This document shows, piece after piece, positions 41,405-50,369 of a DNA stretch of 64,000 nucleotides. The position numbers were made by a program, and so were the translations under genes. Origin of the DNA: Janthinobacterium sp051380875 (GTDB lineage Bacteria; Pseudomonadota; Gammaproteobacteria; Burkholderiales; Burkholderiaceae_D); contig NZ_JBNYXW010000022.1 of NCBI RefSeq assembly GCF_051380875.1, positions 40,310-104,309 of the forward strand, given 5' to 3'. The notes beneath the pieces were generated by a model. It did not search any database. It was not told the DNA's origin and worked only from the letters and a program-made list of their open reading frames with translations. Positions within the stretch are counted from its first letter, which is position 1. Every line of letters begins with the position of its first letter.

Positions 41405-42679
41405 ATGTATTCACTCGCGTTTTCGATTTTGTTTGTATCCGTCCTCGTTTTGACCCTCGCCGTGCGCTTCTGGCTCGCCTCGCGGCAGATCCGCCACGTG
41501 CTGGCGCACCGCGCCTTTGTCCCCGCCGAATTCGCGGAAAAAATCCCCCTCGCCGCGCACCAGAAAGCGGCCGACTATACGGTGGCGAAAACCAAGTTCG
41601 GCTTGCTGACTCTGCTGGTCAACTATGCCGTGCTGATCGGCTTTACCCTGTTGGGCGGCCTGCAATGGCTGGCGCAGCACTTGCAGGAATTGACGGGCCC
41701 GGGAATGTGGTATCAGATCGGCCTCATCGTCGCCTTTGCCGCCATCTCTGGTCTGATCGACCTGCCCTTCGATTACTACCGCCAGTTTGTGCTGGAACAA
41801 CGTTTCGGCTTCAACACCATGCCGCGCAAGCTGTTCTTTACCGACATGCTCAAGGGCGTGCTGCTGGGCGCGGCCATCGGCTTGCCCTTGATCTGGGTGG
41901 TGCTGACCCTGATGGCCAAGTCGGGCGGCCTGTGGTGGCTGTATGCATGGTGCGTCTGGAGCGGCTTCCAGTTGCTGATGATGGTACTGTTTCCTACCGT
42001 CATCGCCCCGCTGTTCAATACATTCACGCCGCTGGCCGACGAGGCATTGAAAAGCCGTATCGAAGGCTTGATGCAGCGCGTGGGCTTCGCCTCGAAAGGC
42101 TTGTTCGTCATGGATGGTTCGAAGCGCAGCGCCCACGGCAACGCGTATTTCTCGGGCTTTGGCGCCAACAAGCGCATCGTTTTCTTCGACACCCTGCTGT
42201 CGCGCCTGGCGCCGCAGGAAATCGAAGCCGTGCTGGCGCATGAACTGGGCCACTTCAAGCTCAAGCACATCGTCAAGCGCATCGGCATGATGTTTCTCAT
42301 CTCGCTGGGCTTTTTGGCGCTGCTGGGTTTCCTGAAGACGCAGCCGTGGTTCTACGCGGGTCTCGGCGTGGACCCTGTCGCCCTGGCGCTGACTGGCCAG
42401 CCGACCGATGCGCTGGCCTTGCTGCTGTTCATGCTGGTATTGCCCGTCTTCACTTTCCTGCTGGGACCGTTGACCTCGCTCAGCTCGCGCAAGCATGAAT
42501 TCGAGGCCGACGCCTTTGCCGCCACGCACACGCAGGCCGACGATTTGGTCTCGGCACTGGTAAAAATGTACGAAGACAATGCCTCGACCCTGACGCCCGA
42601 TCCGCTGCATTCGGCCTTCTATGACTCGCACCCACCGGCCAGCGTGCGCATCCGCCACCTGAAAGGGGCCGCCGCATGA
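41405..42679 (+). CDS. M48-family (Ste24-like) membrane zinc protease
   Basis: This 424-residue protein has the catalytic helix LAHELGHFKLKH (HExxH) near residue 280 and the third zinc ligand in EFEADAFAATHT. Its multiple transmembrane helices are in the CAAX-prenyl-protease-I arrangement (about seven). Bacterial members take part in membrane protein quality control. Its stop overlaps the next start by four bases. The three genes from 41405 to 43955 form an overlapping operon. Confidence 0.94.
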   Translation: MYSLAFSILFVSVLVLTLAVRFWLASRQIRHVLAHRAFVPAEFAEKIPLAAHQKAADYTVAKTKFGLLTLLVNYAVLIGFTLLGGLQWLAQHLQELTGPGMWYQIGLIVAFAAISGLIDLPFDYYRQFVLEQRFGFNTMPRKLFFTDMLKGVLLGAAIGLPLIWVVLTLMAKSGGLWWLYAWCVWSGFQLLMMVLFPTVIAPLFNTFTPLADEALKSRIEGLMQRVGFASKGLFVMDGSKRSAHGNAYFSGFGANKRIVFFDTLLSRLAPQEIEAVLAHELGHFKLKHIVKRIGMMFLISLGFLALLGFLKTQPWFYAGLGVDPVALALTGQPTDALALLLFMLVLPVFTFLLGPLTSLSSRKHEFEADAFAATHTQADDLVSALVKMYEDNASTLTPDPLHSAFYDSHPPASVRIRHLKGAAA

Positions 42680-43041
42680 ACCTCCCCGCCACCACGCAAG
42701 AACTGGCCCAGCTGGCCTGCGCGCCGCGCCAGCTGGCCATAAATGACGCCGACCTCGGCGCCTGGCTAGCCCTGTTGCCGCAATGGACATTGCAAAACGG
42801 CAAGCTGTGCCGCGATTTCGGCTTCAAGAATTACTACCAGACCCTGGCATTCGTGAATGCCCTGGCCTACATGACCCATACACAAGATCACCATCCGGAG
42901 CTCATCATTACTTACACAACCTGCGCCGCGCGCTACGACACGCACTCGGTCAACCTGGGCGCCGGCGGCCTGTCCGAAAACGACTTCATCTGCGCCGCCA
43001 AGGCAGACCTCATCTATCAAAGCAGCCAGGTAGCCCCATGA
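42676..43041 (+). CDS. phhB: Pterin-4a-carbinolamine dehydratase
   Basis: This 121-residue protein carries the PCD signature, HTQDHHPELIITYTTCAARY, with the catalytic His pair, followed by HSVNLGAGGLSENDFICA. It recycles the 4a-hydroxy-tetrahydropterin cofactor, usually for phenylalanine hydroxylase, though standalone copies may act in molybdopterin metabolism. No hydroxylase gene is adjacent. It overlaps rsgA downstream. Confidence 0.93.
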   Translation: MNLPATTQELAQLACAPRQLAINDADLGAWLALLPQWTLQNGKLCRDFGFKNYYQTLAFVNALAYMTHTQDHHPELIITYTTCAARYDTHSVNLGAGGLSENDFICAAKADLIYQSSQVAP

Positions 43042-43955
43042 GCGACGCGAAGTTGGAAAACAAGCTGACCGGCGTCATCATCGCCGCCCACGGCCGCCAT
43101 TACCTGGCCGACGTGGATGGCGCCAAGCTGCAATGCGTGACGCGCGGCAAGAAAACCAATGTGGCCGTGGGCGACATCGTGCACCTGACGCGCACCTCCA
43201 ACGACCAGGCCGTCATCGACCGCATCGAAGAGCGCAAGACCCTGCTGTACCGCTCGGACCAGTACAAATCGAAATTGCTGGCGGCCAACCTGACGCAGCT
43301 GTTCATCGTCGTGGCGACGGAACCGGGCTTTGCCGATGACCTGATCTCGCGCTCGCTGGTGGCGGCCGACGCGGCCGGCATCGAGGCGCACATCATCCTC
43401 AACAAGACCGATGTGACGGCCTCGCTGGAGCGCACCCGCGAACGCCTGCTGCCGTATTCCTCGCTCGGCTACCCTGTGCATGAAGTGTCGGCGCGCGCCG
43501 ACCCCGAGCACGCGGTGGCCACCCTGGCGCCCCTGCTGGCGGGCCAGTCGTCGATCCTCATCGGCCAGTCGGGCATGGGCAAGTCCTCCTTGATCAACCT
43601 GCTGGTGCCGGACGCCGACATCGCCGTGCGCGAAATTTCGGCTGCGCTCGACACGGGCAAGCACACGACGACCTTCACGCGCCTGTACAAGCTCGACGGG
43701 CTGGGCGAGAACAGCTCCATCATCGATTCGCCCGGCTTCCAGGAATTCGGCCTGTACCACCTCTCCGAAGGCATGCTGGAGCGCGCTTTCCGCGAATTCC
43801 AGCCGTATCTGGGCGGCTGCAAGTTTTACAACTGCCGCCACCTGATCGAGCCGCAATGCGCGATATTGCAAGCCATGTCCGAAGGCAAGATCGCCAGGAT
43901 GCGCCATACCCTGTATGGCCAGCTGCTGCACGAATCGGCGCAGACGCTGTACTGA
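43038..43955 (+). CDS. rsgA: RsgA, circularly permuted ribosome-assembly GTPase
   Basis: This 305-residue protein has an N-terminal OB fold (about 8-75). G4 (LNKTD) precedes G1 (GQSGMGKSSLINLL) and G3 (IDSPGFQEFGLYHL), as expected for a circularly permuted GTPase. The C-terminal zinc finger is CKFYNCRHLIEPQC. It matures the 30S subunit. The ATG at 43038 overlaps phhB. Confidence 0.96.
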   Translation: MSDAKLENKLTGVIIAAHGRHYLADVDGAKLQCVTRGKKTNVAVGDIVHLTRTSNDQAVIDRIEERKTLLYRSDQYKSKLLAANLTQLFIVVATEPGFADDLISRSLVAADAAGIEAHIILNKTDVTASLERTRERLLPYSSLGYPVHEVSARADPEHAVATLAPLLAGQSSILIGQSGMGKSSLINLLVPDADIAVREISAALDTGKHTTTFTRLYKLDGLGENSSIIDSPGFQEFGLYHLSEGMLERAFREFQPYLGGCKFYNCRHLIEPQCAILQAMSEGKIARMRHTLYGQLLHESAQTLY

Positions 43956-44229
43956 CCAGCCCCCCGGGCACAGCCCCGATTTCGAATTTCACGATAGCAA
44001 CAGGCAGACAGGCGAAATTTAATTTTGTTGCCGAGGCTGCTTTCCACGTTTAATCCCAAAACCATTCAACACCGGTTTTATGCATTCCAGCGCATGAAAC
44101 CGGCCGTTCATCGCCTGTCGCTGGCGATGGCGCAGGGCGTTTGCTACCTTGACATCAGTCGCTGCAGGAAACCTCGCAGTGACGCCACGCTCTATCTCCT
44201 GTCCTCAACCCTGATTGAAGGTGAATGTC

Positions 44230-44679
44230 ATGCAAAGCTCACGTCTCTTCCCGATTGCCGCCGTACTGTTGTCTCTTGCCAGCGCTGGCGCCCTGGCGCA
44301 AAGCGCCCCACCGGCTCCCGACAGCGTACACGTCAGCGTCAGCTCGCCCTACCACGTCACTGCAGAGGAAGCGCAGCAGATCGAACAGCAGTATTTGCTG
44401 TCGAACGAGCAAATACTGATCGTGCGCGAACAGAATCGGCATTTCTATGGCCGCCTGAGCGACAAGAACGAACGCCGCGAAAAAACAGAAGTGGAACTGT
44501 TCCCGCAGGCGTCCGGCGTGTTCCTCACCCGGCGCGGCGCCGCCTTCGCCTTCAGCGACGCCGGTGAGCATGTGGCCATCGATGATGCCCAGGCATTGCC
44601 AGGTTTGCGCATGCCCGCCGACAGCCGCAATGCCATGCGCGTCGAAGGCTCGCATTCCGTGCGCCTCGTCTCTCGCTAG
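44230..44679 (+). CDS. Secreted periplasmic protein, unknown function
   Basis: This 149-residue protein has a signal peptide (LLSLASAGALA-QS). The helical or strand-rich mature part contains YHVTAEEAQQIEQQYLLSNE, QILIVREQNRHFYGRLSDKN and an end rich in Arg/Ser. No conserved family was recognised. The ATG at 44230 is preferred to an upstream TTG because the signal peptide begins there. Monocistronic. Confidence 0.68.
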   Translation: MQSSRLFPIAAVLLSLASAGALAQSAPPAPDSVHVSVSSPYHVTAEEAQQIEQQYLLSNEQILIVREQNRHFYGRLSDKNERREKTEVELFPQASGVFLTRRGAAFAFSDAGEHVAIDDAQALPGLRMPADSRNAMRVEGSHSVRLVSR

Positions 44680-44824
44680 GCGAACCCGCATGCGCAGGGA
44701 GCCGATGCTGGCCCTGCGCGCAAAATCTGTCCGATGCGCTGAACAATTGCCCCGTTTGCAGCTTACAATGCGATGGAGTACGGCCTGATCCCTTGCAGGC
44801 TGGCGCAGTGGGGAGATTTGTCGA

Positions 44825-47674
44825 ATGGAAATGTTCGCGCTCGGGCATGAAATAACGCAGTGGGAAGACGCATTGCTGCCCTTGCGCGGGGCCGAACGCA
44901 TCCCACTGCTGCTGTTGCTGTCCTGGCATCTGCGCCAGCGCGATTGTGCACGCGCCATCCACCTGGTCGACGAAACGCGTTTGCTGCTGCCACTGGCCGG
45001 CCTGGAGCCTGCCGCGCTGGAACAGGCGCAGGCGCGCCTGCAGTTGGTGCAGGCAGAGGTGGCGTGGCTGCAAGGCGCGCTGAACGAGGCCGAGAGCTTG
45101 GCCATGGCGGCGCACGCCACCTTGTGCGCGCACAACGATGGCGCCGGCTGCGCCGACGTCCACTGGCTGCTGTCCTCGATCGCCGTCGACCGGGGCGACC
45201 ATGCGCGCTGCGATGCCGAGCTGCAAGCGGCAGGCGAACAGGCGCGCAGCGCTGGCGACAGCATGCGCGCCAGCCTGGCCGATGCGGCCACGGCGCGCTG
45301 GGCCGTGCTGCGCGACGCGCCGGCCGCCCAGGCCCGCTGGGGCAGCCACTTCCCGGGCGACAGCGGCAAGCTGCCCGCGCCGCTGGCCACCTGGGTGCAT
45401 GACTTCCACGGCTTGCAAGCGCACCATTCGCGCAACTTGGGCGCGGCCGCAGGCCACTACATGCAAAGCTACGAAGCGGCACTGGAAAGCGGCCAGGTAC
45501 GCGGCGCCATCACGGCCGCCATCAATATCGGCGATTGCTTTGCCACCCTGAACGACCATGAGTCGGCGCTGGAATGGATGCAGTGCGCGGTGGACCTGGC
45601 GCGCCCGACGCTCTGGCCGCGCAGCATCGGCGCCTGCCAGACGCATACGGCCGAAACCCTGCGCAAGCTGGGCCGCCTTGCCACGGCCGAGGAAATGCTG
45701 CACGCAGCGCTGCACATCCTGGCGCCCGTGGCCGGCGCGCGTACGTATGCCAACGCCCTCTTCCACCTCGGCGAATTGAGCCTGGACAAGGGCGATTACG
45801 ACATGGCGCTCGATGCCTTCAGCCGGCTGGCGCAGCGGGCCGAAGCGCTGGGCCAGGCCGATTTCCGCAGCATGGCGCAGCGCGGCAGCGCGCATGCGCT
45901 ATCCTACCTGGACCGTCCGGACGAAGCGCTGCAGGCGGCCGAACGGGCTTGCCAGCTGGCCACCGCGCAAGGCGACGCCATGCACCAGGTAGCGGCGCTG
46001 CGCGTGCTGGCCATGCTGCATGCGCGCCACGAACTGCCGCCGCCGCCCGGCATGCTTGAACGCAATCCGGCCCTGCATTTCCTGCACCAGGCGCTGCAGG
46101 TGGCGGCCTCCATCGATGGCTATGTGCCGCCCGGTGAACTGCTCGATGCGCTGGCGCGCGAATACGCGCATGCGGGCGACTATGCGCGCGCCTACGACAT
46201 CGCCCTCGACGCGGGCGTAGCGCGTGAAAAAAGCCACACCCAGCAAGCAAGCAACCGCGCTACCGCCATGCAGGTCTACCATCAGACGGAACATGCGCGT
46301 TCGGAAGGCTATCATCACCGCGAACTGGCCGCCTCAGAAGCGCGCCGCGCCGAAGTTCTGCAGCAGACCAGCGACACCCTGGAGCGCCTGTCGGCCATCG
46401 GCCAGGAAATCACCACCCACCTGGACGCCAACGCCGTGTTCCAGGTACTCGACCGGCATGTGCATGCCTTGCTCCCCGTCAACACCTTCGCCGTCTACAT
46501 GCTCGACGCCTCCGGCATGGCGCTGCGCCGTGCGCACGGCATGGAAGCGGGCCGGCCCCTGCCCGACAATGCTATTGCGCTGAGCAATCTGCGCGCCTAC
46601 TCCGTGCGCTGCCTGCTGGGCCGGCGCGAAGTGTATATCGCCCAAGTTCCCCCGCGGCGCCACGCCTACACCGTGCCCGGCACGCTGCATAACCAAAGCG
46701 TGCTGTATGTGCCTTTGATGGTGGGCGAGCGCGTGCTGGGCGTGATGACGGTGCAGGCATGCCATGCCAATGCGTATGGCAAACGCGAGCGGCTGATTTT
46801 TCGCACCCTGTGCGCGTATGGCGCCATCGCGCTCGACAACGCCAGCGCCTACCGCCAGTTGCAAGATGCCCAGGCGCAACTGGTGTCGCAGGAAAAACTG
46901 GCCGCCTTAGGTTCGCTGATGGCGGGCGTGGCGCATGAACTCAATACGCCGATCGGCAACAGCTTGTTGATCGCCAGCACCATGCAGCAGAAAACGGAAG
47001 ACGTGGAACGCCTGATGAATGGTCCCGGCCTGCGCCGCTCGGACCTGGCCAGCTATATCGAGGATGCGGGCAAGGCGTCGGCGCTGGTGATGCGCGGCCT
47101 GCACAGCGCAGCCGGCCTGGTCAACAGCTTCAAGCAGGTGGCCGTCGACCGCACTACCGAGCAGCGGCGCCAGTTTGACTTGCAGCAAGTGAGCAATGAA
47201 ATCATCGCCACCGTCATGAACCGCATCCGCAGCTCGGGCCACCGCATCGACATGGAGATCGCATTCGGCATCGCCATGGACAGCTATCCCGGTCCGTTCG
47301 GCCAAGTGCTCACCAATTTGATCAACAATGCCCTGCTGCACGCCTTCGATCAGGCGCCCAACGACGGCAGCGCCAGCATGGGCTACATGCGCCTCTGCGC
47401 CACGGCTGACGCGGCGCGCGTGCAGATCGTGTTTGCCGATAATGGCGGCGGCATTGCTGAAGAGTATTTGTCGCGCATCTTCGACCCTTTCTTTACCACC
47501 AAGCTGGGCCAGGGCGGCAGCGGCCTGGGTTTGTCGATCAGCTACAACATCGTCACGGCCCTCCTGGGCGGCACCATCCAGGTCAGCAGCAGCCCCGCCG
47601 GCACGCGCTTCACACTGGATCTGCCACTGGCGGCGCCCCAGCTCGATGCAAGCGGCCCGGCCAGCATCTATTGA
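44825..47674 (+). CDS. Cytoplasmic TPR-GAF sensor histidine kinase
   Basis: This 949-residue protein lacks transmembrane helices. It has N-terminal tetratricopeptide-like repeats (about 60-470; for example ALFHLGELSLDKGDYDMALD), a coiled-coil neck, and a GAF domain (about 520-680). The HisKA box is ALGSLMAGVAHELNTPIGNS (phospho-His near 704). The HATPase has N, G1 and G2 boxes (LTNLINNALLHAF, FADNGGGIAEEYL, GGSGLGLSISYN). No response regulator is adjacent, so its output partner is elsewhere. A GGGAG ribosome site is present. Confidence 0.92.
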   Translation: MEMFALGHEITQWEDALLPLRGAERIPLLLLLSWHLRQRDCARAIHLVDETRLLLPLAGLEPAALEQAQARLQLVQAEVAWLQGALNEAESLAMAAHATLCAHNDGAGCADVHWLLSSIAVDRGDHARCDAELQAAGEQARSAGDSMRASLADAATARWAVLRDAPAAQARWGSHFPGDSGKLPAPLATWVHDFHGLQAHHSRNLGAAAGHYMQSYEAALESGQVRGAITAAINIGDCFATLNDHESALEWMQCAVDLARPTLWPRSIGACQTHTAETLRKLGRLATAEEMLHAALHILAPVAGARTYANALFHLGELSLDKGDYDMALDAFSRLAQRAEALGQADFRSMAQRGSAHALSYLDRPDEALQAAERACQLATAQGDAMHQVAALRVLAMLHARHELPPPPGMLERNPALHFLHQALQVAASIDGYVPPGELLDALAREYAHAGDYARAYDIALDAGVAREKSHTQQASNRATAMQVYHQTEHARSEGYHHRELAASEARRAEVLQQTSDTLERLSAIGQEITTHLDANAVFQVLDRHVHALLPVNTFAVYMLDASGMALRRAHGMEAGRPLPDNAIALSNLRAYSVRCLLGRREVYIAQVPPRRHAYTVPGTLHNQSVLYVPLMVGERVLGVMTVQACHANAYGKRERLIFRTLCAYGAIALDNASAYRQLQDAQAQLVSQEKLAALGSLMAGVAHELNTPIGNSLLIASTMQQKTEDVERLMNGPGLRRSDLASYIEDAGKASALVMRGLHSAAGLVNSFKQVAVDRTTEQRRQFDLQQVSNEIIATVMNRIRSSGHRIDMEIAFGIAMDSYPGPFGQVLTNLINNALLHAFDQAPNDGSASMGYMRLCATADAARVQIVFADNGGGIAEEYLSRIFDPFFTTKLGQGGSGLGLSISYNIVTALLGGTIQVSSSPAGTRFTLDLPLAAPQLDASGPASIY

Positions 47675-47676
47675 GC

Positions 47677-47724
47677 GCTGGCCGGACGCGGGTACTTGTC
47701 TACACAAGTACCCGTCCAGCCAGT
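47677..47724 (+). terminator. Strong hairpin terminating the histidine kinase gene
   Basis: An 11-base-pair core CGGGTACTTGT/ACAAGTACCCG with a CTAC loop is extended by GGA/TCC and CTGGC/GCCAG. The tail is TCTTTCC rather than a clean T-run. It lies two bases after the stop. Confidence 0.75.
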
Positions 47725-47725
47725 C

Positions 47726-47755
47726 TTTCCAATCTAAAAGCAAAACCCTTATAAT
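47726..47755 (+). promoter_or_regulatory. Promoter of argF
   Basis: TATAAT at 47750-47755 has a weak TTTCCA -35 box at 47726-47731, 18 bases apart. About 197 bases of leader separate it from the argF start. Confidence 0.5.
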
Positions 47756-47951
47756 TGAATGGCTGAAGTCCCTGCCATTGCATGATTTACAACTTGGCAA
47801 ACTGCATCGCTCCACGCAACAAGCTTGCGCGGACGACGCTCAACACAGCAGCGCGCCGGGCGAGGCAACCATCAGCATGCAGTTTTACTGCTGATGCAAC
47901 CCGGCGGGAAAGGCACGCCGCCGGCGGCCTGCGCATCTTCAAGTGGTCATT

Positions 47952-48872
47952 ATGTCGACAAAAAAACCGATCAAGCACTACCTCCAGTTCTCCGATTTCA
48001 CGTTGGAAGAGTACGAATATGTGATCGAACGCGCCCATCTGATCAAGCGCAAGTTCAAGAATTACGAAATCTACCATCCGCTGATCGACCGCACCCTGGT
48101 GATGGTCTTTGAAAAGAACTCGACCCGCACCCGCCTCTCGTTCGAGGCCGGCATGCATCAGCTGGGCGGCGCAGCCATCTACCTGAACACGCGCGACTCC
48201 CAGTTGGGCCGCGGCGAACCGGTGGAAGACGCGGGCCAGGTCATGTCGCGCATGTGCGACATCATCATGGTGCGCACGTTTGGCCAGGAAATCATCGAGC
48301 GCTTCGCCGCCAATTCGCGCGTGCCCGTGATCAATGGCCTGACCAATGAACACCACCCGTGCCAGGTCTTTGCCGACATCTTCACGTATATCGAACACCG
48401 CGGCTCGATCGCCGGCAAGGTCGTCGCCTGGATCGGCGACGCCAACAACATGCTGTATTCGTGGCTGCAGGCGGCCGAAGTGTTCGGTTTCCACGTCAAC
48501 GTGTCGACGCCAAAGGGCTACGACATTGACCTGGCACAAGTCAAGACCGAGCGCTACACCTACTTCGCCAAGCCGTCGGATGCCTGTGAAGGCGCACACC
48601 TGGTCAACACGGACGTGTGGACCAGCATGGGCTACGAAGCGGAAAACGCGGCCCGTATTGCCGCCTTCGACGGCTGGATCGTCGATGGCGCGAAGATGGC
48701 CCGCGCCGCGCCCGACGCGCTGTTCATGCACTGCCTGCCGGCCCACCGTGGCGAAGAAGTGGCCGCCGAAGTGATCGACGGCCCGCAATCGGTGGTGTGG
48801 GACGAGGCAGAAAACCGCCTGCACGTGCAAAAAGCGCTGATCGAATACCTGTTACTCGGTAAAATCAAGTAA
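47952..48872 (+). CDS. argF: Ornithine carbamoyltransferase
   Basis: This 306-residue enzyme has the carbamoyl-phosphate motif KNSTRTRLSFEAGMHQLGG, the HHPCQVFAD block and the ornithine-site HCLPAHRGEE. It makes citrulline in arginine biosynthesis. argG follows 70 bases downstream in the same direction, completing the last two cytoplasmic steps before argininosuccinate lyase. The ATG at 47952 yields the standard N-terminus. Confidence 0.97.
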   Translation: MSTKKPIKHYLQFSDFTLEEYEYVIERAHLIKRKFKNYEIYHPLIDRTLVMVFEKNSTRTRLSFEAGMHQLGGAAIYLNTRDSQLGRGEPVEDAGQVMSRMCDIIMVRTFGQEIIERFAANSRVPVINGLTNEHHPCQVFADIFTYIEHRGSIAGKVVAWIGDANNMLYSWLQAAEVFGFHVNVSTPKGYDIDLAQVKTERYTYFAKPSDACEGAHLVNTDVWTSMGYEAENAARIAAFDGWIVDGAKMARAAPDALFMHCLPAHRGEEVAAEVIDGPQSVVWDEAENRLHVQKALIEYLLLGKIK

Positions 48873-48942
48873 TTGGCCAGGAAGTGGCATAAAACCTGGC
48901 AGTATCGCAACACATACATAGACAACGACAACTGGAAGCAAT

Positions 48943-50178
48943 ATGAGCGACATTAAAAAAGTAGTCCTGGCCTATTCGGGCGGACTCGACACCTCCGTCA
49001 TCCTGAAATGGCTGCAAGATAACTACCAGTGCGAAATCGTCACCTTCACGGCCGACCTGGGCCAGGGCGAAGAACTGGAACCGGCACGCGCCAAGGCGAT
49101 CAAGTTCGGCATCAAGCCGGAAAACATCCATATCGAAGACGTGCGCGAAGAATTCGTGCGCGATTTCGTCTTCCCGATGTTCCGCGCCAACACCGTGTAT
49201 GAAGGCGAATACCTGCTCGGCACCTCGATCGCCCGTCCTTTGATCGCCAAGCGCCTGATCGAAATCGCCAACGCCACCGGCGCCGACGCCATCTCGCACG
49301 GCGCGACCGGTAAGGGCAACGACCAGGTGCGTTTCGAATTGGGTGCTTACGCGCTGAAACCTGACGTGAAGATCATCGCCCCATGGCGCGAGTGGGATTT
49401 GCTGTCGCGCGAAAAACTGCTGCAGTACGCGCAAGACGCCGGCATCGACATCGACATGAAGCACAAGAACGGCGGCGCGCCGTACTCGATGGATGCCAAC
49501 TTGCTGCACATCAGCTTTGAAGGCCGCCACCTGGAAAACCCGAGTGCCGAAGCCGAAGAAAGCATGTGGCGCTGGACCGTCAGCCCTGAAAATGCGCCAG
49601 ACGAAGCGCAATATCTGGACATCGAATACGAAAAAGGCGACATCGTCGCCATCAACGGCGTGCGCATGTCGCCCGCCACCGTGCTGGCCGAACTGAACAA
49701 AGTTGGCGGCAAGCATGGCGTGGGACGCCTGGACCTGGTGGAAAACCGCTACGTCGGCATGAAGTCGCGCGGCTGCTATGAAACCCCGGGCGGCACCATC
49801 ATGCTCAAAGCCCACCGCGCCATCGAATCGATCACGCTGGACCGCGAAGTGGCCCATCTGAAAGATGACCTGATGCCGCGCTACGCCTCGATGATCTACA
49901 ACGGCTACTGGTGGGCGCCTGAGCGCGTCGCCCTGCAAACCCTGATCGACCATACGCAGGAAACCGTGAACGGCTGGGTACGCATCAAGTTGTACAAAGG
50001 CAATGTGATCGTCGTGTCGCGCGATTCGAAGACCGACTCGCTGTTCGACATGAACATCGCCACCTTCGACGAAGACGGCGGCGCCTACAACCAGGCCGAC
50101 GCTGGCGGTTTCATCAAGCTGAACGCCTTGCGCATGCGCATCGCCGCCATCGCCCGCGAAAAGCGCGGCCAGAAATAA
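48943..50178 (+). CDS. argG: Argininosuccinate synthase
   Basis: This 411-residue enzyme has the N-type ATP-pyrophosphatase loop AYSGGLDTSVILKWLQD near residue 10, GATGKGNDQVRFELG and TPGGTIMLKAHRAIESITLD. It condenses citrulline and aspartate. It is probably cotranscribed with argF. A GGAAG ribosome site precedes the ATG. Confidence 0.98.
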   Translation: MSDIKKVVLAYSGGLDTSVILKWLQDNYQCEIVTFTADLGQGEELEPARAKAIKFGIKPENIHIEDVREEFVRDFVFPMFRANTVYEGEYLLGTSIARPLIAKRLIEIANATGADAISHGATGKGNDQVRFELGAYALKPDVKIIAPWREWDLLSREKLLQYAQDAGIDIDMKHKNGGAPYSMDANLLHISFEGRHLENPSAEAEESMWRWTVSPENAPDEAQYLDIEYEKGDIVAINGVRMSPATVLAELNKVGGKHGVGRLDLVENRYVGMKSRGCYETPGGTIMLKAHRAIESITLDREVAHLKDDLMPRYASMIYNGYWWAPERVALQTLIDHTQETVNGWVRIKLYKGNVIVVSRDSKTDSLFDMNIATFDEDGGAYNQADAGGFIKLNALRMRIAAIAREKRGQK

Positions 50179-50220
50179 GCATAGCCAGGGAGGCTGATCG
50201 CCTCTCCTTGACTTGCCACA

Positions 50221-50242
50221 AGCCGCCTGCGGGCGGCTTTTT
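50221..50242 (+). terminator. Terminator of argF-argG
   Basis: A seven-base-pair stem AGCCGCC/GGCGGCT with a TGCG loop is followed by T6. Confidence 0.92.
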
Positions 50243-50369
50243 TGCGTCTGGAGCGCACTGGGCTGCAATTTACGCAGCCGCACGCCCCCGGATTGTCCCC
50301 ATTTCGCTGTCGGCGTGGCAAAATGCTACAGTGCAATTATGCTGACCTTCCCGCTTCCGGAGCCCTCCC

